The notes below the pieces were generated by a model. It ran no database searches. It had not been told where the DNA came from and saw nothing but the letters and a program-made list of their open reading frames with translations. This document shows, one piece after another, positions 12,801 through 23,926 of a DNA stretch of 64,000 nucleotides (positions are counted from its first letter, which is position 1; each line of letters opens with the position of its first letter). A program made the translations under genes and the position numbers. The stretch is from Hemerocallis citrina (taxonomy: Eukaryota; Streptophyta; Magnoliopsida; Asparagales; Asphodelaceae): assembly GCA_017893485.1 (NCBI GenBank), contig CM030360.1, positions 151,286,647 through 151,350,646 of the forward strand. The letters run 5' to 3'.

Positions 12801-13749
12801 CATGTTGATTACATCCTCAAACTTGAAAGAAGTTAGGAGGTTGAAAGAGCAACTAAGTTCGGCATTTGAGATGAAAGATTTGGGGGCCGCCAAAAGGATT
12901 CTCGGGATGGAGATCACAAGGGATAGGTCCAAAAGAAAGTTGTTTCTTTCACAAAGGAGTTTTGCCGAGAAAGTGCTACGCCGTTTTGGCATGGAGAAAG
13001 CGAAAGTTGTTTCAACACCTCTTGCGGCGCATTTCAAGCTTTCGGCCGCTTTAAGCCCAAAATCCGATGATGAGAAGAAATATATGAAAAAGGTTCCATA
13101 TTCAAGTGCAGTCGGGAGTCTCATGTACTTGATGGTGTGTACTCGACCCGACATTGCTCAAGCCGTTAATGTGGTAAGTAGATATCTCTCTTGTCCCGGG
13201 AAAGGGCATTGGGAAGCGGTGAAGTGGATCTTCCGCTATTTGAGAGGTACTATTGATGCTTGTTTGGAGTTTGGTAATGGCAAGAAACTGACGGGTTTTG
13301 TGGATGCGGATTTTGCGGGTGATTTGGACAAAAGGCGTTCCTTGACGGGTTATGTTTTTACCCTTGGAGATTGTGCAATTAGTTGGAAGTCTACACTTCA
13401 AGCCACCGTTACACTCTCAAGCACTGAGGCCGAATATATGGCAATTACTGAGGCTATTAAGGAGGCTATTTGGCTCAAGGCGTTTGTTGGTGAGATGTCT
13501 TCACTTGAGGGTCCTATTACGGTGTTTTGTGACAACCAAAGCGCGATCCATTTGACTAAGGACCGCATGTACCATGAGAAGACGAAGCACATTGACATTC
13601 GATACCATTTTGTTCGAGATGTGATCTCGGAAGGCAAGGTTGCCGTGAAGAAGATTGATACCGAATCGAATCCGGCCGATATGCTCACAAAGCCTCTTCC
13701 AATTGCAAAGTTCAAGCTTTGTTCAAGTTTGATGTCGGTTTGTCTCTAG
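9823..13749 (+). pseudogene. Copia Gag-Pol polyprotein, one premature TGA
   Basis: The likely start is ATG 9823 (MDVSGKYDIEKYDGK). TGA at 9883-9885 replaces codon 21, probably a former Trp; the frame then stays open from 9886 to the TAG at 13747. Domains in order: gag UBN2-type segment (about 10060-10380); CCHC knuckle CNYCKKKGHIKADC (10510-10551); aspartic protease DTGASQH (about 10687); integrase H-H-C-C (about 11080-11205) and core with HSDLWG, RTDNGLEF and NGVAERMN supplying D, D and E; reverse transcriptase with AFLHGDLEEQIYM and the YVDD box at 12790-12801; RNase H with DADFAGD, SSTEAEYMA and the terminal ADMLTKPLP. All catalytic motifs are present, so the TGA may be the only obvious lesion. 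Read-through or a downstream start (GTG 9889, ATG 9895) cannot be excluded. Confidence 0.93.
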
Positions 13750-13845
13750 CTAGTTTGAGCTAGTTTTGTTTCTAGCATGTTGCTAGTTTGTTTTAGGTTA
13801 TGTTTGCTTTATGTTTTTAGTTTGTTTTAGATGCAATTTGGTTCA

Positions 13846-13855
13846 AGGTGGAGAT
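13846..13855 (+). other. Polypurine tract of the copia element
   Basis: The purine run aaggtggaga immediately precedes the 3' LTR start at 13856, as needed for plus-strand priming. Confidence 0.8.
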
Positions 13856-14055
13856 TGTTATGTTATGACCCAAATTGCTCTTAGGGCCCATTGGGCTTAG
13901 TATCTTCATATATGTAATACTTAGAATCAAATGAATACTAATCAACATTTTTTTGCCCTAATCCTCTCTTGAACAGCCGACTGCTCATCTTCTTCCTCTC
14001 TTCTCATCCACCATCTCAAAACCCTAACAATCCACAACCCATTCAAATCCTAACA
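13856..14055 (+). repeat. 3' LTR of the copia element
   Basis: 200 bp, TGTTATGTT..CCTAACA, almost identical to 9197-9396, followed by GAAAG at 14056-14060. Confidence 0.93.
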
Positions 14056-14516
14056 GAAAGAAAGGTGGATTTAGTCTTATTAGTTTATTTTATGAGTATA
14101 AGAATTTTTATAGAAAAGTTTTGATGAAAAACAACATTTTATTTGAAAATTTATAATGTATGCTTTCTAATGCAATTTGGGGAGAAATTTTGTTACATCG
14201 TCGAAAAGAAACTGTTTTATAAAGTTTGAATATAATATATTATACTGCATTTGATAAAAAATATTTTTTGGAAAAGAATCAAGCTTTTGTACACGTACAA
14301 ATTGATTTAGGAATCGAATTTTATAAAGGAAAACTAATTACTGTACAGTATACACAAAAAGAATTTAACTCATTTTACATCAGTTAGTCACTATGGACTT
14401 ACTGGTCTCCGGGTGCGAATTAAGTCCGTTACTGTAGCTCGGCGGAGCTGTGTGCCTGGGTTAGAGTCTGGTTATAGAGACTTTGTTTTTATGAATTTGT
14501 ATTTTAATTAAATTAC

Positions 14517-14522
<6 letters not shown>

Positions 14523-14572
<50 letters not shown>
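14523..14572. repeat. TA microsatellite
   Basis: Uninterrupted TA run within solo LTR B copy 1. It is absent at the equivalent place in copy 2. Confidence 0.9.
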
Positions 14573-14575
<3 letters not shown>

Positions 14576-14806
14576 CAACTCAAATCAATTGGCCACTTTA
14601 GACTTTCTTGTCAGCGAGTGCGATTTAGAACAAACACTGTTCATGGACGGGTGGTTGAGCCTGGGTTCGAATATAAACTTTGGCACTTATTTTGTTTTGT
14701 TGACTTTTTTTTATATATATTGAGTTTTTAAGTGAAATAAAATTGGAAAAAATCCTATTTAATTTTCTAAAATTGTTTAGACTTGATAAAAATTATTTCT
14801 GCAATA

Positions 14807-15609
14807 TCTATATAATAAAACACAAAGAAAGCTATCAAGTGGCTCTCCTTCAATCTCCCCAAAATTAAAGGCCCAGATCTAACTTCAAAAAACATATTTT
14901 CCTCCCAAAATTCAAATTTAAATCCCCCACCCAAAACAACTCCTTTATTTATTTAATTATTTCTTTCTCTCTCTCTCTCTTTCTCTCTCTCTCTTTTCTA
15001 TTCAAAAATTACAGAAAATAAAAATTTTAATTTTTTTATTAAAATTTTAAAACCAAAAAAATTAAAATTTTAAAAACTTTAAAAATAATTCAAAAAAATT
15101 TAAAAATCAAAAACTTATAAAAAAATTTAAAAAAATATTAATTTTTTTAAATTTAAAAATATTCATTTAAAATTAAAAAAAAATAATTTTTTGAAATTTT
15201 AGAAATAAAACTTTAAAATTTAAAAAATAAATGTTTAGATTATTGGTATTATAGATACCTTCACACTTGCACCTGCGTTACCATTATATTTAGACATGCT
15301 CATAGTGGTTATGGGATTAGAGTAAGCTAAACATAGTGATAATAGTGATAATGTCCTTGCATAACTATTACAAGCATCTAAAATTGAGGTTGAAGTTGAA
15401 AAAACTATATGCAGTGTTTCTAACAAACTATATGCATTTCAGGTAAATTCAAGCTAATGATCAGGAAGACGATAAGATATACTACTTTCTCATATAATAT
15501 GTTTACTACTTCAATTAATTTGCTGGACCTCCAAAACTATTTTATATAATCAAACTAGGTGCATCGTTCCGAAGACGTGCCGTAGGCACGTGTCAACAGG
15601 CAGACCTAG
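14807..15609 (+). mobile_element. Helitron-like non-autonomous element
   Basis: It starts TCTATATAATAAAA after an A and ends CTAG before a T, the canonical A|TC..CTRR|T arrangement. A hairpin acgtgccgtaggcacgt (about 15574-15590) lies 15 bp before the CTAG end. The interior is AT-rich with no coding region. Copy 2 of the host LTR continues without interruption at the equivalent site (attatttcttgaatattt near 19896), an empty-site comparison supporting an 803-bp insertion. Confidence 0.75.
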
Positions 15610-17046
15610 TTTTAGATATATTTTATGAGATTAAAACAGGATTTTTACATTAAAGAACTCGATTTTTATCGATTAAATTGTGACTATGGTTAATTTAAGA
15701 AAAATGAAAGTTGGAATGCAATTAAAATTTCTCTTAATGAAATTTTATGATTTTAATACTTGATTGAGATTATTTGAAATGCACACAAGGGTACGAATGA
15801 TTAAATTGATAAGGATGTTGAATTGAATTGTTCTCATGTTATGACATTATAAAGAAATGTTTTTTTCTTGAGAAAAAGTTTATGAATAAAAGAAATTGAA
15901 TTATCATTTTGAGATTGAATATGAAATATTGTTCATCTCTAGAAAGAGACAGTTATTGGAATCTAGAGAATAGGCGAGACCCTAGAGACCGGTAGTTTTA
16001 TTAATGAATTTGAGAGCTAACCAGTGTGGGTTGAGCATCTCTTGAGAAGTAGCCAGGTAGGCTGACTGTCTCTTTTATTTGGTTTAAGTCCGGTAGGATA
16101 AGCTAGCTCTAGGTTGTGATGATTTTTTTTAAAACAAAAAAAATTGTAAGGACTACACTATAGAGGAGCTGTGATGAAAGGAAGAGAAAAACATAAGTAT
16201 GAGGGCCATTGGATTGGCGGCGTGAGAGTGTTCACAGGATGTCCTCATGATGCGTCATGATTAGGACGTGGATACTACTCCAGAGTACCGTCCCGATGGC
16301 GACGCTTATGGGGTATTTGGTGACTACGGGTGGTGCCATGGTCCATGGCGGAGGTGAATTGACTATAGGATGCCTGCATGATGAGTCATGTGTCAGTACG
16401 TGGGGTTCTCTCCAGGATGTCCTGGACGTGGGCTCGTAACTCGTAGAATACCTAGGATACTTACCATAGTTACCGTAGTAGTTTAAGTCATGGTGAGGGA
16501 TTGAACCCTACAAGATGAAGTACGATTAAGTGCTTGCCCTCGGACTTATGTAGTATGGGATGCATAGAATCTGAACAAGTGCGCATTAGTGTCATGTAAA
16601 TAATAATAACTTCATTAAGGACTAAGTGCACATTCGCACACGACATCAATAGGATAGTCCCCTTTGTAGCTTTGTTTGTGATCAAGTTTGTGTTTGCTAA
16701 AGTATTTAAGAATCATATACTGTTCGGCATAGCGAGGATGGCCGTGTATACTATTTCGTCGGTTGTAAGCAACTGACGTGCCCACAGTTTTATATGGAGG
16801 ACTTGGAGTTTACAAGAAGATATAAAGATGAATTTGTTGCTGAAGATTATTTAAATGTTAAAGTTGTTACAATTGTACATTTATCATTGTTGTATTTTAT
16901 TTATTCTGCTGCATGTTGATGTAAAAGACTCTGATGTAATCATTATTCTATAAACATTTTAAATTCCTTGTAAAATTGTACGAAATGAAGTGTAAAGATC
17001 TTGTGGAACTTCGAATTCAGTCTTATTTGGAATTCGGGATGTTAAA

Positions 17047-17345
17047 GCACAACTCCCCCTAGAGTTGCTCCTCAAACTTGTCTCCTAAATGGCTCTCTCT
17101 TACAGCATAGGGATTATTCTTCATCCCACTTTCCTCCTGAGTGGTATTCTTCCAACCGAGTTCGAAGCTTAAACTCCCCCTAGAGTTGCTCCTCAAACTC
17201 GTCTCCCGAACGGCTCTCTCTCTCTTAGAGCCTGATGATGTTCTCTGTCCTACTCACCTCCTAAGCGGCATTCTTCTAAGAGAGTTAGGAGCCTAACTCG
17301 TCTAGAGACGCTCCTAAGACCCGCCTCCAAGAATGGATCTTCTCA
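17047..17345 (+). repeat. Tandem array 2, second part (about 121-bp unit)
   Basis: Continuation of the array interrupted by solo LTR B copy 1. Markers fall near 17055, 17176 and, degenerate, 17296. The first five bases are the right-hand GCACA duplication. Confidence 0.8.
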
Positions 17346-17545
17346 ACAGTCATACAAATCTCTTCTTAACTTCATGAAGAAAAAGATGTTGCGGGACTAT
17401 TTTGACCATGAAGAAGGGTGATTCTTCAACTGACTTCTGAAGAGAAATTGTAGATCTTTGAGTCATCTTCAAAATGAGGGGTTACATGCCCCGATCCGAC
17501 CTCTGTGGCACCAAAAAAGTGGATTACAACACAACTGCACCGAAC
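17346..17545. other. Spacer between tandem arrays 2 and 3
   Basis: Non-coding sequence of the Tat-like element. I see no other feature in it. Confidence 0.4.
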
Positions 17546-17848
17546 AAAAAAACGAGGGGAAAACTTTGCCTCAAGATGCGCGCCCCTCGGATCCATAATT
17601 GTGTCCCCGAACGTGAAAATGGGGGAAAACATTGCCTCAAGATGCGCGTCTGATCCTGATCGACCACTCAGATTGCGCTACGTCCCTCGGAGCCAATTCC
17701 GAGCAAACGTGGCTCCGAACGTGAAAATGGGAAAAAACTTCGCCTCAAGATGCGAGCTTGATCCTGATCGACCGCTCAGATTGCGCCACGTCCCTCGGAG
17801 ACAATTCCGAGCAAACGTGGCTCTGAACGTGAAATTGGGAAAAACTTC
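17546..17848 (+). repeat. Tandem array 3, first part (about 116-bp unit)
   Basis: Units carry gaacgtgaaaatgggaaaaa, a gatcctgatcgacc block and cacgtccctcggag; tgcgctacgtccctcggag at about 17671 recurs as tgcgccacgtccctcggag at about 17787. The array continues at 21209 after the solo LTR. Confidence 0.82.
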
Positions 17849-20800
17849 TGTAACATCATGAATTTTAAATTATAATTAAATAAGAGTTTGTTTGATTTTA
17901 CGTATTTTGCACGTGCAAATTTATGTACATTTTTTCTCTAAAAATTATTTATTTTCATATCATAAACAAGTATTTTAATTCTTCTCTTTTAATTTAAAAG
18001 CCTATTTAAACACTATGCCAAATTTTCTAACTCTAGCCCACACTAATTATTTTAATTATTTTAATTAGAAGCCCATAGACTTTTATCCCACTAGAATGAG
18101 CCCACCAATTTAATTCTCTTTTAAATAACACAACTTGTAGGGTAGACTTATTTTTGTAACAAATTAACTAATTAACATGAACAACTAGTAACTAGGGGTG
18201 CATTGTGTGACATGTGCATTGCACTTGCACGTGTCATGTGCATGCAGAGGGTGTAGGCCAGATGGTTCAAGAGAGAGTGGGAGAGATGGAGTAGTGGAGA
18301 TGTAGTTTTGTGTTCATGGGTAGTTGTTCTAACTCCCTAATACATCCTAGGCCCTAATCTACATCCATCTAGATCAATCTTGGCCCTCCATTTTTCTTTG
18401 AAAAGTGTATAAATACCCCCTCATTCTCTTCATGAAATGCACTAGAAAAACTTACAAGAGAAAAAGAAAGAAAAGAAAACTAGTTGTGAGAAAAAGATTG
18501 ATAATAGTTGTAAAAAGATTGAGAGTGTGTGTTGTGTGTTCTTGTACCTAGAGGGGGCCGGCCAAACATCAAGGAGAGGTAGGTGCTCGGATTCCATCAA
18601 GCAAGGAGGAGAAGGCGCATTTTGGTGGCACAATCTAGGAGGAGAATGAACCGTTCGTGTGTTCAAGGAGATTTCTAGGAGCTTTCTAATTGTTTTCCTT
18701 CAAAAAGGTGGGTGATTTATCAAGCTTCTACATTAGATACCATGCTAGGGATTGAAATCTTGATTATGTTAGAAATGAGTAAGAAAGATTGTCATACATT
18801 TGTTAAAGATATTAAGAAGAAAAGAACACAAATTGACCTACATGAAAAGTTAGTAGAATAAATTAGAATGTGTAAATGAGTATGTGTTATGATGGCTTGG
18901 TAGTATATTTGCATGCTAAAATGGATAAATTATGATTTTATGAAACTTTGTTTATGCATGAATTACAATATGTGGGAAATGTGCTTATGGATAAATTATT
19001 GAATGTAAATTAGTATTCATGGAATATTGAATAGATTGAATTGTGGTAAAAAGTGTGTTTTATTTACCATATGCAAGTAGTGTTGTAGTCACTTGATTTA
19101 TTATCCATATTGTCTCTTGAAACATAAGAAAATGGTTGGTTTGTGAAACATGACTCAATTAAAGAGTTTAAATTTGGTAAAGAATGAAAGAGAGAAAAAC
19201 TTGTTTGAACTCATTATGAATGAGGGAGAAATTGTTGATAAAAGGATTCTTATAAAAAGAAATGTTTCTATGTCGAAATGTATTTATTTTGATCCATTGT
19301 TTAAATAAACTAAGGAAGAAATAGTCTTTAATGTTTAAAATGAGTTTTATACAAATTATGAAAGTACAAGCTACTGTTGTTTCAAGAAAATATAATCAGG
19401 GAAAGATCTATATTTTATGAGAACAATTTGAATGAGAAAAATCGAGTTTTCCTAAAGAGAGCTAGAAACAGCACAGTCGGACACAAAAGCATTTTAATAA
19501 ATTTCCCTTACAGGTTTGTCACTCAGTCAGTAGGTGCGTTTTAAAAAAACTGTTACTGTAACTCGGCGGAGTTGTTACCCTGGGTTCGAGTCCCGGCAGA
19601 TACTTTATTTTTCCAAAATGTGATTTTTACTCAAAACCCGAACCCAAAACTCAAATATAATTTAAGTCCTCTACTAGACAGTTAGTCACTCTGGTCATTT
19701 TGGTCTTTGGGTGCAGTTTGGTGACGTTACTGTTCACTAGCAGAGGGTTGTGCGTGGGTTCGATCCGGCCTCTGGCCAGTTTTTTTTGAGTTTTTTTTTT
19801 CATATTGTGGATATTTCTAAGGGTTTTTGGTGTTTAAAAAAATGAGAAAAATATTAGAAAATTTTCTAAAAATACCTAGACTTCATAAAAATTATTTCTT
19901 GAATATTTGAACTATTATAATGAGAATTAGAAGTGAATTTTTTAGAATAAGAATTAATAAATTTTTTGGATATGATTCTTTTTGTAATTAAAGATAAAAA
20001 TATTCTTGAACATAGAGAAAATTGTGAAGAGTTCAAAAATGAGATTTTGACATATAAATTATTGAGTAAAATTTAATGAAAGATTGTTTAAGATTATGCA
20101 AGTTGTGCGTGGAAAATAAATTGAAAAGAAGCATGATGAAATGTGAAACTTTGTGAATATGTATACTCTCATTTTGATGAGCATGAAAAGAGAATTGAGA
20201 CTAGAATTTTAGCTAAATCCTTACGTCGGCAAGAATGAAAGTTTTGAAAAGAGAAATGTGATAAATTAAGGCCAAGTTTGGATCATGGTTAATGATTGAT
20301 GTTTAAGACCGATGTAGAGGTAACGCTAATTCTAGAGTATTGATTTTTATTCATGATTCAATTATCTAAGGATTAGACACATAGTGGAGATGTGATGAAA
20401 GTAAGAGAAAAACATAAGTATGAGGGCCATTGGATCTGCGGTGTGAGAGTGTTCAGAGAATGTCCTCATGATGCGTCATGTTAGGGCGTGGATACTACTC
20501 CAGGATATCGTACCAGTGGCGACGCTTGTGGGGTGCTCGGTGACTACGGGTGGTGCCATAGTCTCATGACAGAGGTGAAGTGTCCATAGGTTACCTGCAT
20601 GATGCATCATGACAGTGCGTGGGATTCTCTTCAGGATGTCTGGGCGTTGGCTCATAACTCACAGAACACCTAGGATACTTACCGTAGTTACCATAGTAAT
20701 TTAAATCATGGCGAGGGAATCAACCCTACAAGATGAAGAATGATTAAGGGCTTGCCCTCGGACCTATGTAGTATGGAATGCATAGAATCCGAACAAGTGC

Positions 20801-21203
20801 GCATTAGTGTCATGTAATATAAATAACTGCATTAAGGACTAAATGCACATTCACACATGACATCAATAGGATAGTCCCCCTTAGCTTTGTTTGTGACAAG
20901 TGTGTGCTTTCTAAGTAAGAAAAATTGATGTATTATATCCTAGCGTCAGTTGTATGCAACTGACGTACCCACAGTTTCTATGCAGGATAAAGTGAATAAC
21001 AAGACTAAGAATGATTGCTGCTTAAAGAAATGTTCAAGTTGATATTCAATTCATGTATTATGTTGTAATTTGCTTCCACTGTGTAAATTGTAAACATTAA
21101 TATTGCATAAAAGTTTTTAATTCCTTGTAAAATTAGACGAAGTGAAGTGTAAAGATCCAGTGAAACTTCGAATTCAGTCTTATTTGGAATTCGGGGTGTT
21201 ACA
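17849..21203 (+). mobile_element. Solo LTR, family B, copy 2
   Basis: This 3355-bp unit starts TGTAACATCATG and ends TTCGGGGTGTTACA, with the perfect duplication ACTTC (17844-17848 and 21204-21208). A TATA-like box (tataaatacc) lies near 18409, followed by a purine/pyrimidine-rich leader. The distinct duplications of this copy and of 6930-17046 show two independent insertions rather than the two LTRs of one element. Two tRNA-B-box-like words lie at 19583-19593 and 19757-19766. It has no coding region. Confidence 0.92.
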
Positions 21204-21208
21204 ACTTC

Positions 21209-21560
21209 ATCTCAATATTCATGCCCGATTAAGATCCAACGACTCAGATTGCGCCATGTCCTGCGGAGCCAATTCGGAGCAAACGTGGCTCTGAACGTGA
21301 AATTGGGGAAAACGTTGCCTAAAAAATAGTGCTTGATCAAGATCCGACGGCTCAGATCTCGCCACGTCCTTCGGATCCAAAACCGATCATATCTACCTCC
21401 AGATGTGAGTTTGATCCAGATCAACGGCTTAGATCTTGCCACGTCGCTCGGATCCAAAAATTCCAAGCAAACGCGCCACCGAACTCAAAATGGAGAAAAA
21501 CTCCGCCTCAAAATTCGTGCTCGATCACAATTAACGGATCCGATTCGCGCAAAAAAAAGG
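21209..21560 (+). repeat. Tandem array 3, second part
   Basis: Further diverged units of the roughly 116-bp repeat, with cacgtcc/cacgtcgctcgga, a gatccaga/gatcaaga stretch and the gaacgtgaaattggggaaaa marker. One more unit resumes at about 22750 after an embedded GC-rich segment. Confidence 0.75.
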
Positions 21561-22745
21561 AGATTAATGGGTTAACGGGTCGGGTTTGAACCCGTTATAG
21601 GCTCAAACCCACAACCCTCCTCTTCTTCTTCCCTTCGAGATTAAGCACCAAAAAACCTCAGAAATTCGTCACCTTCATCACCAGAGCTCCCCCTCTGTCG
21701 AACTCTATCCCATCCTTCTTCGTCGAAGCTTTTGACTCCGAGCTCAAGCTCCTTCCTTCACTGCTTCAAGCTGCAGATCCTTATCGAGCTCAAATATCGA
21801 GCTCTACTTCCATCATTCCCCCTGTGCTCCGCCGCCTTCACCTCCGTCGCCGAGCTCAACCCTCGACGAACCCGTCGAGCTCCAATGCCGAAGCTCGAGC
21901 TCCTCTCCTCCTCCACTATGTCGAGCTTCAACATCTCCATCGTCGAGCTCCGAACTCCTCACCGTGCTTCTTCCTCGTCAAAGCTCGAGCTCCTCTCCTC
22001 CTCCACTGTGTCGAGCTCAAACATCTCCATCGTCAAGCTCCGAACTCTCGTCGTGCTTCTTCCTCGTCGAAGCTTCGTCGAGCTCCAATGCCGAAGCTTG
22101 AGCTCCTCTCCTCCACCACTGTGTTGAGCTCAAACATCTCCATCGTCGAAGCTTTTCTCCTCGTCGAGCCCCCTCCATGGCTAGCTCGAATCCATGTCGC
22201 TGAAACTCCTCGTTTGCGAGCTCACCCGGATGCCGAGCTCCCTCCATGGCCAGCTCGAATCCACATCGCTGAAGCTCCTCGTTCGTGAGCACACCCTGAT
22301 GCCGAGCTCTTCGCCAGGCTCACCGAGCTCCCTCCATGGCTAGCTCGAATCCACATCGCTGAAGCTCCTCGTTCGCGAGCTCACCCCAATGTCGAGCTCT
22401 TTGCCATGCTCGCCGAGCTCCCTCCATGGTCAGCTCGAATCCACATCGTCGAAGCTCCTCATTCGCGAGCTCACCCTCATGCCGAGCTTTTCGCCATGAT
22501 CTCCAATGCCTCAAATGCTGAACTTCTCGCCGACCTCGACTCCAATTCGCCGAGCCCCCTCGCTGAGCTTGTCTCCACATCGAGGAGTACCCCTCGCTGA
22601 GCTCCTTCCTTCGAGCTCCATAGACGCCTTCGACAAAGTAGGAGACGAAGTAGGAAGACGAGGGAAGAATAAAGAAGAAGTCGGAGGAAAAAAAAATCCA
22701 CGTGGCAGTCAACGATCAACGTTGACCGGCCACGTGGTGCCATCT
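21561..22745. repeat. GC-rich embedded segment with about 90-bp minisatellite rich in CGAGCT
   Basis: This segment interrupts array 3. In its first part gagctcctctcctcc recurs at about 21897, 21987 and 22100. In its second part the marker ccctccatgg follows gagcc/gagct starts at about 22166, 22235, 22325 and 22415, so the full unit is 90 bp with one short copy. Long open frames here exist only because the repeat avoids stops; I see no known protein. Its origin, captured genomic DNA or internal expansion, is unclear. Confidence 0.7.
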
Positions 22746-23302
22746 CGTGGGTCGGGGCGGGATCCGAGCAAAGCGTTCCCCGAACGTGAAATTGGAGAAA
22801 AACACCCGCTTTGCAATACACGCTTGCCTGATCGTGATCAACGCACATGATTGCACCACATGTACAGCTAAAAATTTATTTTATTTATTTATTTATTTAA
22901 TTGAATTAATTATTTAAAAATCTGAAAAAATTAATTAAAAATCGAAAAAATTAATTTAAAAATTCTAAAAATAATTATTAATTCAAAAATAATTTTAAAA
23001 TTATAAAAATAATAATTATTAAATTAGAATAGTTAATTAAAATTTTCGGTAATTAATTATTTAAATTCGGAAATTGAATAAAAAATTCAAAAAATAATTA
23101 AAAATTGGAAAGAATTCAGAAAAATCTGGAAAAATCACAAAAAATCCAGAAAATTCTGAGAATAATTTTGGGAATTTTAGAAGCTCAGAAAATTGCCGTT
23201 ACACCTCGAGCAAGATCCAAACTCCCCCGAGAACTCCGATAAAATCCCGTACGCGATTAGAACAATAAAACTACTCCTCAAAGGCTGTTAAACTTAGTCT
23301 TC
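22746..23302 (+). other. Last array unit and AT-rich 3' untranslated region of the Tat-like element
   Basis: It holds a final array 3 unit (gaacgtgaaattggagaaaa near 22781), then A/T-rich low-complexity DNA (about 22870-23190) up to the polypurine tract. Confidence 0.6.
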
Positions 23303-23314
23303 GGGAGTGGGGGA
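23303..23314 (+). other. Polypurine tract of the Tat-like element
   Basis: gggagtggggga lies four bases before the 3' LTR start (23319). The equivalent aggagggggggg precedes the related LTR at 27800. Confidence 0.85.
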
Positions 23315-23318
23315 CTCG

Positions 23319-23926
23319 TGATATGGCTAAACATAGGATTAAATCGGGATCATTCAAATCGAGCACGAATCTTAAATCTCTCAGGGGTAAAACGGTAATT
23401 TCACTTACAAACGGGTCTGAAATGGAGACTGGGTCTTTCTTTAAAGCCCAATAACCCATAAACGGATCTGTCTTGCTGGGTCAGGGTGACAACCCATTAC
23501 AAACCAGCCCAGGTCATTTAAAGAGTAATTCAAATTCATGATTATCTCTAAGAGATGGATTAAACCAAATCTCTTATCATGAAACGGTTTAAACTCTACA
23601 TCTTATCCAAAAACACCGGGACATAGGGATAAATAATTATCTCTAAACTGTCTCTAAGGCGATTATAAAATTCCCTCTCCCCCCCACCATAACAAGGTAA
23701 TCAATATTTTTCCACATAAAGCTCTTTCATAATCTTTCTGATTATTGACTTGAGCGTCGAAGGGTTCGTCGTCGGGATCCATCCTGGTGTATCAAACTTT
23801 TGCAGGTCAATGGCAGTGGCAAGAAATCAGTCAAACGCCGGTGAAAGTCAACAGGTTTGCTTTAGTTGTTTTCAAAAAAATCCACAAATTCATCTGTTTG
23901 CTCTCACACCAAAATCAACAGCAACA
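23319..23926 (+). repeat. 3' LTR of the Tat-like element
   Basis: 608 bp, TGATATGG..CAGCAACA, with the same TATA and GCGTCG block order as the 5' LTR. Its last 75 bp are part of a 136-bp tandem duplication that continues past the insertion end. Confidence 0.92.

Larger units (their letters stand above)
9197..14055 (+). mobile_element. Ty1/copia LTR retrotransposon, nearly intact
   Basis: This 4859-bp element has two 200-bp LTRs (9197-9396 and 13856-14055) that differ at about three positions, so it is the youngest large insertion seen here. A perfect initiator-Met-type primer site (9400-9412) and a purine tract (aaggtggaga) before the 3' LTR are present. The flanks are TAAAG (9192-9196) and GAAAG (14056-14060), a 5-bp duplication with one change. 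The single polyprotein frame is open apart from one early TGA. The domain order PR-INT-RT-RNase H defines Ty1/copia; the gag wording suggests the Tork/Tnt1-like lineage. It lies inside solo LTR B copy 1. Confidence 0.95.
6930..17046 (+). mobile_element. Solo LTR, family B, copy 1, invaded by copia, Helitron and MITE
   Basis: It starts TGTAACACTCC at 6930 and ends ..GGGATGTTAAA at 17046, flanked by the perfect duplication GCACA (6925-6929 and 17047-17051). Copy 2 (17849-21203) ends GGGGTGTTACA, so the terminal CA of this copy has mutated to AA. Blocks shared with copy 2, in the same order, include the gtccgttactgtagctcggcg region (14420; 19550) and the long stretch from about 16160 (20385 in copy 2) with cataagtatgagggcc. 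Without its insertions it would be about 4 kb, longer than copy 2 mainly because of microsatellite and MITE DNA at 7.9-8.55 kb. Confidence 0.87.
527..23926 (+). mobile_element. Ty3/gypsy, Tat-like, gag-only non-autonomous LTR retrotransposon, hosting three solo LTRs
   Basis: The element is bounded by LTRs of 607 and 608 bp (527-1133 and 23319-23926), both starting TGATATGGCTAAA. It is flanked by the perfect 5-bp duplication GTATT (522-526 and 23927-23931). A polypurine tract sits just before the 3' LTR and a primer-site-like block just after the 5' LTR. A decayed gag is present in two pieces, but there is no protease, reverse transcriptase, RNase H or integrase; the space after gag is filled by tandem arrays. 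Removing the three inserted solo LTRs with their duplications leaves an original element of about 7.0 kb. The two LTRs have clearly diverged, with many substitutions, so this is the oldest insertion in the nest. The Tat-like assignment rests on the gag zinc finger, LTR ends and tandem arrays before the 3' LTR, which are typical of that lineage. Confidence 0.9.

Noticed and set aside
19583..19766. tRNA genes suggested by B-box words
   Set aside because: No cloverleaf, acceptor stem or A box could be assembled around them.
6930..21203. One complete retrotransposon with LTRs 6930-17046 and 17849-21203
   Set aside because: Each has its own matching target duplication (GCACA and ACTTC), and the DNA between is outer-element array, not an internal region.
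21732..22850. Long Ser/Leu/Arg-rich frames on both strands
   Set aside because: Produced by the CGAGCT minisatellite, whose period is a multiple of three; no known motif.
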